Below are positions 1-7,138 of a DNA stretch of 31,051 nucleotides, piece after piece (position 1 is the stretch's first letter; each line of letters opens with the position of its first letter). The notes beneath the pieces were generated by a model that saw only the letters and a program-made list of their open reading frames with translations, was not told the origin of the DNA and did not search any database. This DNA comes from a virus. Position numbers and translations under genes: made by a program. The stretch spans positions 1 to 31,051 of IMG/VR virus record IMGVR_UViG_3300025716_000049. One strand, given 5' to 3'.

Positions 1-663
1 ATGTTAGTAAGAACATTCGCCAGTGCCGTCAACGGTATAGATGCTGTAACAGTAACAATTGAAGTTAATGTATCACGCGGGGTACAGTTTTTTCTCGTAG
101 GCTTACCTGATAGTGCAGTCAAGGAGAGCCAGCATAGAATTGCATCTGCACTCCGGGCACTCGATTATCATTGGCCGGGCAAACAGGTTGTTATCAATAT
201 GGCTCCGGCTGATATCAGGAAAGAAGGTTCTTCATACGATCTCCCTCTGGCTCTTGGTATCCTGGCTGCTGATGAAAAGGTGCTAAAGGATGAGATAGAA
301 TCATTCATCTTAATGGGAGAACTGTCTCTTGACGGTACACTTCAACCCGTAAAAGGAGTTCTTCCAATTGCACTTAAAGCAAGAGATGAAGGATTTAAAG
401 GGGTAATAGTTCCGATGAAAAATGTTAAGGAGGCCGCAGTTGTTGAAGGACTAAATGTGTACGGAATGGAAAATTTAGGAGACGTTGTAGCTTTCTTCAA
501 CAAAACAAAGGAATTTAAACCTGTAACTGTAGATTTGTTGGAGATTTTTGCCAGTGAGGCGAACAAATACGATGTTGACTTTTCAGATGTGCGCGGACAG
601 GAGAATGTTAAACGTGCATTGGAGGTTGCTGCTGCCGGCGGACATAACATAATAATAGTATGA
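1..663 (+). CDS. comM: ComM/YifB family Mg-chelatase-like protein, N-terminal fragment broken by the prophage
   Basis: ComM proteins are hexameric AAA+ helicases that help natural transformation by promoting branch migration; they are normally about 500 residues. This frame has the typical start (MLVRTFASAVNGIDA), the N-terminal ChlI-like fold with FFLVGLPDSAVKES near residue 31 and INMAPADIRKEGSSYDLPLAL near residue 65, and the entry to the ATPase core (VRGQENVKRALEVAAAGGHN, about 198-216). It then stops at residue 220 exactly where the Walker A GPPGSGKT loop should follow. The stop codon and all DNA after it are unlike comM, and an integrase follows, so the gene is cut by integration. The ATPase half is absent, so the fragment should be inactive. 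G+C is higher than in the phage genes to its right. Identification is firm; the exact last host base is not known. Confidence 0.9.
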   Translation: MLVRTFASAVNGIDAVTVTIEVNVSRGVQFFLVGLPDSAVKESQHRIASALRALDYHWPGKQVVINMAPADIRKEGSSYDLPLALGILAADEKVLKDEIESFILMGELSLDGTLQPVKGVLPIALKARDEGFKGVIVPMKNVKEAAVVEGLNVYGMENLGDVVAFFNKTKEFKPVTVDLLEIFASEANKYDVDFSDVRGQENVKRALEVAAAGGHNIIIV

Positions 664-724
664 TTTTGTTTTTACTTGTCAAGTCTTTGGTTTATATTTA
701 CACTATAAATCAAATATTTGCACA
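640..724. other. attL: host comM / prophage junction
   Basis: comM homology ends in the codons for GGHNIIIV (about 637-660) and AT-rich non-coding DNA runs up to the integrase start at 725. Large serine integrases place their gene next to one att end, so the crossover should lie in or just before 640-665. No long direct repeat is expected, because serine integrases use a very short core; the partner attR is outside the window and the core cannot be fixed from here. Confidence 0.65.
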
Positions 725-2356
725 ATGAAAACAGCAGTTATTTACTCCAGAGTTTCCACCCAGGAACAATCTTATCAGTCACAATTTGATGACCTTCAAA
801 AGTATGCAAAACTTTCCAATGTAAAAGTTGTGGAAGTCTTTGGTGAAAAAGCATCTGGGTATGACCTATCGGTTGAAAGAACAGAATATGACAATATGAA
901 GGAATATGTTCTTAAAAATAATGTTAAGAATATCCTATGTTGGGAATTATCAAGATTCGGAAGAAATACACTACATACACTTAATGAAATTGAGTTTTTT
1001 AAACAAAACGGAATTGATATATTCTTCAAAAAGGAAAATATCACTACCCTTTCTGACGAACCTACATCAAAACTTCTTTTAACTCTCCTATCATCAATTG
1101 CTGAAATGGAAAGGAATACTATTGTCAGTAGAAGCATTAGGGGTAGGACTTCAGCAGCAGAAAAAGGAAAGAGAATTGGATTTGCAATAATGCCTTATGG
1201 ATTTAGTGCAGATGATAAAGGATACATCACAATTAATGAGGAAGAAGCAAAGATTGTAAATATGATTTATGACCAATATTCAAAGGGTACTGGAACCGGA
1301 GAAATTGCTAATAAATTAAATAGTCTGGGCATTCAAACAAGAAATGCTTTAAGAGGTAGAAAAAGAACGGTAAAAGGTGGTAAAGAAATTGAAATACTTT
1401 GGAGACAAAATACACTTAGGAAAATCTTAAAATCCACATTATATAAAGGTGAAAGAACTTATAGAGAACATACAGTCATAAATATTCCTCAAATTGTAAA
1501 TGAAGAATTATGGAATAAAGTTCAGGAAAACTTCAAATCTCACGTAGGTTATGTAAATGCTACAAAATATGAATATCTTTTTAAGAGTAAAGTATTTTGT
1601 GGAGAATGTGGATTAATGTACAAAACAGAAAGCAGACAATATAAAACTTATCTGGCATCCTATTATTCTTGCTATGGTAGGAAAGACAAGGGGATTAAAT
1701 GTAAGAACGGTCAGATCAGATCAAAATTCTTAGATGAAAAAGTATATGATCTTTTGTTCCGACATAAAGATGTAATGTTAAAAGTATATAAGGATAGAGC
1801 AAAAACTTTTAAGGTTGAAGAAAAGAAATCTCAAATCACATTTTATGATGGACTGATTGAAAAGGAAGAACAGAAGAAAAAGAGATTAGTCACTTTATTC
1901 AAAGATGGTTTTATTAGTGAACCTGAATTTAATACTGACCAGAGAAAAATAAAGTCTGAAATACTTAAACATCAAGGAAGTATAAGTGCTATAAATAAAG
2001 AGATAGAAACTTTTTCAGACCTGAATCTTGCCGGAACTTTAACTTCATTATTAACTGAAACTGATTTTAATATTAAAAGGGAATTCATTCTTAAGTATGT
2101 CGATAAGATCACAGTTTCAAAAGTGAATCAAACCAATATTGATTTTACAAAGTTAAGTTATACTGAAATGAAAAATATGGTGCAGAAGCATCTACCAGCA
2201 CTCAGGAATGATGATAAATTGATGTATATAGAAATATATGCCTTTGGAAATACAAGTCCTCTCAAGTTATGCCTAAGTAGTATATCAGATATCGCTTATA
2301 CAAGTGATAAGTTAACTTATATAATGGGACATCTTTCAATTGATAAAAGATATTAA
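725..2356 (+). CDS. int: Large serine recombinase (phage integrase)
   Basis: Site-specific integrase of the resolvase/invertase superfamily, expected to recombine attP with a site inside comM. Residues 1-140 form the resolvase catalytic domain: YSRVSTQEQ places the nucleophile at Ser11, followed by ELSRFGRN and the IAEMERNTIVSRSIRGRTSAAEKG helix that leads into DNA binding. A recombinase domain follows (about 155-270), then a zinc ribbon with Cys292, Cys295, Cys316 and Cys326, and a lysine/glutamate-rich coiled coil at about 360-430. At 543 aa the length is normal for the large serine class. It lies directly inside attL and reads into the prophage. The 3' end overlaps the convergent DUF2158-like gene by 4 bp. 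A separate recombination directionality factor would be needed for excision and was not recognised. Confidence 0.95.
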   Translation: MKTAVIYSRVSTQEQSYQSQFDDLQKYAKLSNVKVVEVFGEKASGYDLSVERTEYDNMKEYVLKNNVKNILCWELSRFGRNTLHTLNEIEFFKQNGIDIFFKKENITTLSDEPTSKLLLTLLSSIAEMERNTIVSRSIRGRTSAAEKGKRIGFAIMPYGFSADDKGYITINEEEAKIVNMIYDQYSKGTGTGEIANKLNSLGIQTRNALRGRKRTVKGGKEIEILWRQNTLRKILKSTLYKGERTYREHTVINIPQIVNEELWNKVQENFKSHVGYVNATKYEYLFKSKVFCGECGLMYKTESRQYKTYLASYYSCYGRKDKGIKCKNGQIRSKFLDEKVYDLLFRHKDVMLKVYKDRAKTFKVEEKKSQITFYDGLIEKEEQKKKRLVTLFKDGFISEPEFNTDQRKIKSEILKHQGSISAINKEIETFSDLNLAGTLTSLLTETDFNIKREFILKYVDKITVSKVNQTNIDFTKLSYTEMKNMVQKHLPALRNDDKLMYIEIYAFGNTSPLKLCLSSISDIAYTSDKLTYIMGHLSIDKRY

Positions 2357-2589
2357 AGTCTTTGACTGATACGAGTCATCTGAATTTGAGGTCTATCATC
2401 TTCTTTACATAAGACATCAGGTGGAAACACTTCATTAACTGCTTTTTTATTCTTATCTCTCCAGTAACACTTAATCTTTTCATCCTTAACATCAATACTT
2501 ATTATTGACATTGCTTGACTAAAATCAGAATTAAGATACACTTTATCACCTACTTTGAAATCATTAATAGTATAAGGTTCCATATTCAA
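2353..2589 (-). CDS. DUF2158-like small protein
   Basis: This 78-aa protein begins near residue 10 with FKVGDKVYLNSDFSQAMSIISID, then IKCYWRDKNKKAVNEVFPPDVL. This matches the layout of the DUF2158 (YodC-like) family: an FxxGDxVxLxSGGPxM-type first strand, a central CxW, and a closing F-P-P-x-x-L. The glycine-rich turn is altered to DFSQA. The fold is a small beta barrel; the function of the family is not established. The gene lies between the integrase and a Trypco2-like gene on the same strand, 6 bp downstream of the latter's stop, so the two may share a transcript. It is cargo rather than a phage core gene. Confidence 0.7.
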   Translation of the reverse strand: MNMEPYTINDFKVGDKVYLNSDFSQAMSIISIDVKDEKIKCYWRDKNKKAVNEVFPPDVLCKEDDRPQIQMTRISQRL

Positions 2590-2595
2590 ATATTT

Positions 2596-2928
2596 TTAAG
2601 TTTGTGGAGGTAATACAACAATAATTGAAAATTTGATTCTACTACTAGTTGAACTTGCAAATTCCTTACTTTTTTCTCCTCCTGCACCTATACCCCAGAC
2701 ACTAATACCAGCATTAATTTTACCTTCGGTAGATTCATTCGCCATAACAGCTACATCAAATTCTATATCTTGGCCAAAAGGCCCATCAGGACTCCAATAT
2801 TTAGCTTTTTCGGAATTAAGATATGTAGGATTTATTTTGGCACCTTTTTCTTTTGCATAGGATTGAGCTTCAGCAACACCGTCAATAATTGCTCTAAGTG
2901 ACTTATTTACAAATTCATTTAATTCCAT
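2596..2928 (-). CDS. Trypco2-like (trypsin-co-occurring domain) protein
   Basis: The likely start is the ATG at 2928 (MELNEFVNKSLRAIIDGV), giving 110 aa; an in-frame upstream ATG at 2970 would add 14 hydrophobic residues that do not fit the family. Visible layout: an N-terminal helix, a linker, then a beta-rich half IEFDVAVMANESTEGKINAG...VWGIGAGGE...SSRIKFSIIVVLPP. The order E-F-x-V-x-V, a glycine-serine loop and a closing R-[IV]-K-[FL] strand with a PP end is that of the small Trypco2-type domains found beside proteases and in bacterial conflict loci. No enzymatic residue is apparent. It is transcribed away from the nuclease-methyltransferase gene, with the starts 68 bp apart. The family call is by pattern only. 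Confidence 0.55.
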   Translation of the reverse strand: MELNEFVNKSLRAIIDGVAEAQSYAKEKGAKINPTYLNSEKAKYWSPDGPFGQDIEFDVAVMANESTEGKINAGISVWGIGAGGEKSKEFASSTSSRIKFSIIVVLPPQT

Positions 2929-2996
2929 AAATATAATATTAATAACCAAAGTTACTAAAAAATTGTACATTTGGGAAAGTCAATAAAGATTAAGTA

Positions 2997-5255
2997 ATGG
3001 CAGAATCCATAAAAGATAAATTATTCCCAAGTGTTAATTTTTCTACTATTCAAGACCAACCAAATTTTAAAGAAGACAGTGTAAGAGAAGTTATTATTAT
3101 TCCATTATTAAAAGAACTTGGTTATAAAGAAGAAAACATTGATAGGAGTAAAACATTAAAAGACCCTATTTTAAAGCTTGGTAGTAATAAAAAGATTCCA
3201 ATTAAGTATATTCCCGACTACTGTTTAAAAGTTGAAAACAGTTACGCCTGGGTTTTAGATGCTAAATCACCTAATGAAAGTGTTACAAGCCAAGATAACA
3301 TAGAGCAGGTTTATTGTTACGCTTACCATAAAGAGATAAGAAGTACCTATTTTGCACTTTGTAACGGTGTCGTCTTTGCTTTATATCGCACTCAATCACC
3401 TGATGAACCTGTATTTATATTCAATTTTGTCGAAATTGATTACCATATTGAAAGGCTCAAAACATTTTTGTCTCCAGATAGTTTTCAAATAGGTAAAAAT
3501 ATTACATATGACAATACCGCTGCCATAAAGAAACCTACAGGGCAATTTGATTATTTAAATAGACCCCTTCTTGAAGATATCCCGGTCAAGAAAAGAACAA
3601 CAAAAAGACACTTTGGCATACACGGATATTTTACAAAGCAAAGTTGGAATGTAGTATCAGAGTATATTAAAACGTATACTAAACCGGATGATTTAGTTCT
3701 TGACCCATTTGGTGGTAGCGGAGTAACTGCAATTGAAGCGTTGATGTGTAATAGAAAAGGTATTAGCATTGATATAAATCCCTTGGCAATATTTATTGTT
3801 AAATCGTTAATTGCGCCTGTAGTAATAAATGATTTTGCTGAAGCATTTGATAGAGTTAAAGTCGAGTACATAAGAAAAGAACCTAAAATAGGTGACGAAA
3901 TTCAAAAAGCGTTGTTAAAATATCCTTATCCTAAAGGATTTAAATTACCTAAGGCATCTGATGTTGAAACTGTAGAACAACTTTTCAGTGACAAACAATT
4001 GGCCCAGATGGGTTTGCTGAAGTCGATTATTAAGAAAGAGAAAAATGATAATATTAGGAATACTTTACTGTTAATGTTTTCTGGTTTATTAACTAAAGTA
4101 AACTTAACTTATCACACATCAGAAATTGCCACAAAAGATGGTCAAGGTAATGCTGCCCCTTTCCTTTACTATAGATACAGAATTGCCCCCAAACCGATGG
4201 ATGTTGATGTAATGAAGTATTTTGGACTTCGTTATCAAAAAGTTCTTGCAGCAAAAAGGGAAATGTCATTTTTTATTAATGAAAAAACTATCAATGATAT
4301 TACAATACTTAAAGATACAGCCACTAATTTAAATTGGATTCCTAAAGAAAGTATTGATTACATCTATACTGACCCTCCATACGGTAATAAGATTCAATAT
4401 TTAGATTTATCAGTTATGTGGACATCTTGGCTCGATCTTGAAGTCACGCCAGATGATTATCAACAAGAAGCTATTGAAGGTGGTGAACACAATAAATCAA
4501 AATCTAGTTACAATTTACTTATTGCCCAAAGCATTAAAGAGATGTATCGAGTTTTAAAATATGACCGGTGGATGTCCTTCGTATTTGCGCATAAAGATCC
4601 TGAATTCTGGCATTTAATAATTGAAACAGCTGAAAGTTGTGGATTTGAATATGTAGGAGCTGTTCCTCAAAAGAACGGACAAACAAGTTTCAAGAAAAGA
4701 CAACACCCATTTACTGTGTTATCAGGTCAACTTATAATTAATTTCAGAAAGGTGCGAAATCCCAAATCTATTATGAAAGCTAATTTGGGTATGGATATTA
4801 CTCAGATTATTATTCAGACAATAGAAGGTATAATTGCAAAAAACACAGGTGCAAGTCTTGAACAAATTAATGATGAATTAATTATTAAAGGTCTCGAACT
4901 TGGATTTCTTGATTTGCTTAAAAAAGAGTACTCAGATTTAACTCCGTTATTAATGGAGTGCTTTGATTATAATGAAGAAACAGAATTATACACTATTAAA
5001 AAGGATAGTAAGTTTACGACACATATTGACATTAAACTTAGAATCAATTACTATTTAATTAGTTATTTGAGAAGAAAGGATCGAGAAAAATATAATCCAC
5101 ACTTTGATGAGATCATACTCTATATTATGCCTTTATTAAAGAACGGTACAACACCAGCGCACCAAACTATTCTTAGTGTACTTGAAAATATAGCAGTACA
5201 TATTGGGGACGATAGGTGGAAGTTAAGAACTGATGACCATCCAACACTGTTTTAG
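2997..5255 (+). CDS. Fused HsdR-type nuclease and DNA methyltransferase (type IIG-like restriction-modification protein)
   Basis: A single 752-aa protein. Residues about 20-165 look like the type I restriction HSDR_N nuclease domain: an early acidic helix (FKEDSVREVIIIPLLKELGY), Asp74 in IPDYCLKV, and Asp88-x-Lys90 in VLDAKSP, that is a PD-(D/E)XK site with Asp at the central position. Residues about 195-560 form an amino-methyltransferase: SAM motif I DPFGGSGVTAIEAL at 236 onward and catalytic motif IV DPPYGN at 459-464, in the order motif I before motif IV. The last 190 residues have no recognised domain and could read the target sequence or the partner. No separate specificity subunit is adjacent. 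The product could cut unmodified DNA and protect the prophage, or act only as a methylase. It sits in the cargo zone between integrase and early genes. Confidence 0.8.
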   Translation: MAESIKDKLFPSVNFSTIQDQPNFKEDSVREVIIIPLLKELGYKEENIDRSKTLKDPILKLGSNKKIPIKYIPDYCLKVENSYAWVLDAKSPNESVTSQDNIEQVYCYAYHKEIRSTYFALCNGVVFALYRTQSPDEPVFIFNFVEIDYHIERLKTFLSPDSFQIGKNITYDNTAAIKKPTGQFDYLNRPLLEDIPVKKRTTKRHFGIHGYFTKQSWNVVSEYIKTYTKPDDLVLDPFGGSGVTAIEALMCNRKGISIDINPLAIFIVKSLIAPVVINDFAEAFDRVKVEYIRKEPKIGDEIQKALLKYPYPKGFKLPKASDVETVEQLFSDKQLAQMGLLKSIIKKEKNDNIRNTLLLMFSGLLTKVNLTYHTSEIATKDGQGNAAPFLYYRYRIAPKPMDVDVMKYFGLRYQKVLAAKREMSFFINEKTINDITILKDTATNLNWIPKESIDYIYTDPPYGNKIQYLDLSVMWTSWLDLEVTPDDYQQEAIEGGEHNKSKSSYNLLIAQSIKEMYRVLKYDRWMSFVFAHKDPEFWHLIIETAESCGFEYVGAVPQKNGQTSFKKRQHPFTVLSGQLIINFRKVRNPKSIMKANLGMDITQIIIQTIEGIIAKNTGASLEQINDELIIKGLELGFLDLLKKEYSDLTPLLMECFDYNEETELYTIKKDSKFTTHIDIKLRINYYLISYLRRKDREKYNPHFDEIILYIMPLLKNGTTPAHQTILSVLENIAVHIGDDRWKLRTDDHPTLF

Positions 5256-5350
5256 GAAAGTTAGGATCTTAACACATTTTCAATCTTTGATAACACAGGT
5301 GATTCAGGTTAAATCGAAATCTAAAAGATAAAGGATACTATATAAAATAA

Positions 5351-5377
5351 AAAAAGGGTCTCAAAAAGCCCCTTTTT
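5351..5377 (-). terminator. Hairpin terminator of the 5361-5720 gene
   Basis: AAAAAGGG (5351-5358) pairs with CCCTTTTT (5370-5377) around a short loop. Read leftward it ends in a T-run after the GGG arm. It overlaps the last codons of the leftward gene that stops at 5361. It could also stop rightward transcription from the methyltransferase gene. Confidence 0.6.
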
Positions 5378-5720
5378 CATAATCATACTTATTAAGCAGA
5401 TAATGCAATACATCAATTCGATTTATTGGACCTTCTTCTCCCCGGGCTATTTTACCATACATTTCAAGAAATTTATCCAAAAGTATTTGATGAATTCTTT
5501 GAAAAGCACCTATATAACTACCTTCTAATTTATAGTAACAAGCAGATTTTGCAACCGCATCATTAGGTTCAACTTTAGTCCAAAATGCTAGGTGAACTCG
5601 TTCTTCAAGTTTATCATTCTTATGTTTCAAAACTTCGGCAAAGAATGCTGGATTATTGATGTTAGATATAATTTCTACTTCAAAATCACCAGCAATCTTT
5701 TTAGCAACATCATTTTCCAT
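5361..5720 (-). CDS. Hypothetical protein (119 aa), leftward early region
   Basis: I do not recognise this protein. It is acidic to neutral, with no signal peptide or membrane segment. The middle (about 45-90) is predicted helical with several aromatics (HLAFWTKVEP, YYKLEGSYIGAFQRIHQILLDKFLEMYGKI). The C-terminal stretch INRIDVLHYLLNKYDYEKGAF is amphipathic. The nucleotide 3' end is merged with a terminator hairpin, and the gene stands 48 bp downstream of the NUMOD3-type gene on the same strand. The compact style matches the other leftward genes of this block. Confidence 0.65.
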   Translation of the reverse strand: MENDVAKKIAGDFEVEIISNINNPAFFAEVLKHKNDKLEERVHLAFWTKVEPNDAVAKSACYYKLEGSYIGAFQRIHQILLDKFLEMYGKIARGEEGPINRIDVLHYLLNKYDYEKGAF

Positions 5721-5752
5721 ATTTTCAGAGTTTTATGCAATATAAAAAGAAA

Positions 5753-5772
5753 AAGGAGTTTATGCAACTCAT
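5753..5772 (-). terminator. Short hairpin terminator of the NUMOD3-like gene
   Basis: On the minus strand GAGTT-GCATA-AACTC is followed by CTTTTTC and further T residues. The stem is only 5 bp (plus strand GAGTT 5756-5760, AACTC 5766-5770) but the T-run is good, and the position at the stop codon at 5769 fits the one-terminator-per-gene pattern of this block. Confidence 0.45.
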
Positions 5773-6212
5773 AATTTTATATCTTTTGTTACTATATTTC
5801 TTCTCTCATTACGTGCAATTTTTTTTATAGTAGCTATTGATATACCAAACATTTGTGAAATTTCACCGTATGAATAAATTCCCTCTGGTCGTTTAGCATT
5901 TTTATCATTAGATATTAAGAATAGCATTCTTGCCTGTCCAAGTACGTATAACTGTACAATTTCTTTGTCTGATAATTTATTTCCCTTTTTACCAAGTTTG
6001 TATGTTACATTGGCTTGCTGCCTATCAGACATTTTCTTTAACTTACTGTTTGTTTTTTTAGTTTCATCTTTATTCCAAGGAATCGAACCTTTTTTGTTTC
6101 TCCACCCACCAGTACCCTTTTTGCCTTTATTCCACGGAGGTTTACCTTTAAGTTTTTCGCTTATTTTCCTTTTTGATTCTTCGCTTTTAAAATGACTTCC
6201 TTTTGCAGGCAT
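5769..6212 (-). CDS. NUMOD3-type DNA-binding protein with C-terminal helix-turn-helix, no nuclease domain
   Basis: The 147-aa product begins MPAKGSHFKSEESKRKISEKLKG, then GKPPWNKGKKG and a second related element GSIPWNKDETKK. The KGxPPWNKG signature is that of NUMOD3, a DNA-binding module usually attached to HNH or GIY-YIG homing endonucleases. The C-terminal part LSDKEIVQLYVL...YSYGEISQMFGISIATIKKIARNERR is a helix-turn-helix resembling the response modules that accompany homing enzymes and resolvases. No HNH or GIY-YIG catalytic motif is present, so it is either a transcription factor built from these parts or a homing endonuclease remnant. The N-terminal 70 residues are strongly basic. In the absence of a classical CI-like repressor in the window it is a candidate regulator. 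Confidence 0.7.
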   Translation of the reverse strand: MPAKGSHFKSEESKRKISEKLKGKPPWNKGKKGTGGWRNKKGSIPWNKDETKKTNSKLKKMSDRQQANVTYKLGKKGNKLSDKEIVQLYVLGQARMLFLISNDKNAKRPEGIYSYGEISQMFGISIATIKKIARNERRNIVTKDIKL

Positions 6213-6244
6213 ATAGCAAATCTATTAAAAGTTTGTTAAAAAAC

Positions 6245-6270
6245 AAAGGGACTTTATATAAAGTCCCTTT
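6245..6270 (-). terminator. Perfect 26-nt palindromic terminator of the 6277-6570 gene
   Basis: AAAGGGACTTTA (6245-6256) is perfectly complementary to TAAAGTCCCTTT (6259-6270). On the minus strand it is followed by GTTTTTTAAC, a good termination tail. It lies 6 bp beyond the stop of the leftward gene. Confidence 0.8.
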
Positions 6271-6276
6271 ATTGTT

Positions 6277-6570
6277 CTAAAACCTTTTAAGATTTTTAGC
6301 AGAGTATCTTCTACGTTGACTTTCATATTTATAACTTGCTATTATAATATCAAAAATACGCTCCTCAATATTATCTTCACTCAGTTCTTCTATATCTCTA
6401 CATAAATCAAATATTAATTCTTTTACATTAAAATAAGATTTTGATGTTACTACGTCTTCTCTCCCTCTATCTCTATCTTCTCCTTTAGGTATTGTATTAA
6501 GGTCAATATTCCAAAAAGTTTTTTCAAATGCAATTCTTTGTTCTTCTAATTCTTCTAAATAGTTTTTCAT
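6277..6570 (-). CDS. Hypothetical protein (97 aa), charged
   Basis: No family recognised. The protein is highly charged: an N-terminal acidic/aromatic helix (LEELEEQRIAFEKTFWNI), a middle segment GEDRDRGREDVVTSKSYF, an acidic helix IFDLCRDIEELSEDNIEERIFDIIIASYKY and a basic tail QRRRYSAKNLKRF. There is no membrane segment. Such small acidic proteins in early phage blocks often bind host proteins, but nothing here proves that. It is a single-gene unit: a promoter-like pair lies upstream on the minus strand (6664-6695) and a perfect palindromic terminator directly after it. Confidence 0.65.
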   Translation of the reverse strand: MKNYLEELEEQRIAFEKTFWNIDLNTIPKGEDRDRGREDVVTSKSYFNVKELIFDLCRDIEELSEDNIEERIFDIIIASYKYESQRRRYSAKNLKRF

Positions 6571-6663
6571 AATTTTAATTGTTTTTAGTTAATAATAGAC
6601 ATAGTTTTATCCTTAAGCTTTCGCCCTAATTTTTTTATTTTCTAATATTTCAATTTTGTATTA

Positions 6664-6695
6664 TGAATATACGTAAATAAATCGAGACTACCAAA
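6664..6695 (-). promoter_or_regulatory. Candidate Bacteroidota-type promoter for the 6277-6570 gene
   Basis: On the minus strand TTTG (plus 6692-6695) is followed after 20 bp by TATATTCA (plus 6664-6671), which matches TAnnTTTG at six of eight places. It would give a leader of roughly 85 nt. Weak on its own. Confidence 0.3.
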
Positions 6696-6701
6696 TTTTA
6701 G

Positions 6702-6723
6702 GCTGTTAAAATGCTGTTAAAAT
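6702..6723. repeat. Tandem 11-bp repeat GCTGTTAAAAT x2
   Basis: Two perfect head-to-tail copies at 6702-6712 and 6713-6723, just upstream of a leftward promoter-like pair and next to the terminator of the 6769-7074 gene. One helical turn per repeat suits a protein-binding site. No third copy was noticed. Confidence 0.5.
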
Positions 6724-6727
6724 AAAA

Positions 6728-6749
6728 AGAGGGCCGTTTCCAGCCCTCT
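6728..6749 (-). terminator. Terminator of the 6769-7074 gene
   Basis: AGAGGGC (6728-6734) pairs with GCCCTCT (6743-6749) over an 8-nt loop. On the minus strand the arm is followed by TTTTTATTTT. Confidence 0.8.
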
Positions 6750-6768
6750 AAACCAAGTCCTTTAGTAT

Positions 6769-7074
6769 CTACTTGGTTTCATCCACTTCATTCTTCTTAG
6801 CACTTTGTAATGGAGCAGGAAGACCTTCTGATAACTTATTAATTTGAACTTTCACTTCTTTCATTCTATCTTGTGTTTCTTTGATTGGTGAGTAACCAAG
6901 TTTCTTCATATAATTTTCTCCGACAGATAGTTTACGGTAATACCTTTCTAATTCATAAATCTCTTTCCTTGTAGGATTAGTAATACCTTTATTAATAAGG
7001 TTAATTAACTTCTTTTTTTCAACCTCTGATGGGTTACTTAGAAGCCATTCTGTAAGTGTTTTATAATGTTTCAT
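6769..7074 (-). CDS. Hypothetical protein (101 aa), paralogue of the next leftward gene
   Basis: Function unknown. It shares with the 7139-7561 product the N-terminal pattern W-[LI]-x-SNPSE-x-E-x-KK-x3-LINK, followed by a basic helical segment (ELERYYRKLSVGENYMKKLGY) and a coiled-coil-like stretch (ETQDRMKEVKVQINKLSEGL). It is soluble and mostly helical. The two genes are adjacent, on the same strand and each has its own terminator, so they look like an old tandem duplication that has diverged. The repeated WLxSNPSE box is the most conserved part and probably holds the function. Confidence 0.65.
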   Translation of the reverse strand: MKHYKTLTEWLLSNPSEVEKKKLINLINKGITNPTRKEIYELERYYRKLSVGENYMKKLGYSPIKETQDRMKEVKVQINKLSEGLPAPLQSAKKNEVDETK

Positions 7075-7097
7075 AATGTTATAAGTTTATGTGAACA

Positions 7098-7126
7098 AAA
7101 AACCCGGTGTGTTAGACCGGGTTTTT
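7098..7126 (-). terminator. Strong terminator of the 7139-7561 gene
   Basis: AAAAACCCGGT (7098-7108) is perfectly complementary to ACCGGGTTTTT (7116-7126) with a 7-nt loop. It works on paper in both directions; it serves the leftward gene ending at 7139. Confidence 0.85.
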
Positions 7127-7138
7127 ATGGATGTTTGA

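Noticed and set aside
342-650. Minus-strand frame opposite comM
   Set aside because: Shadow of the conserved comM coding strand.
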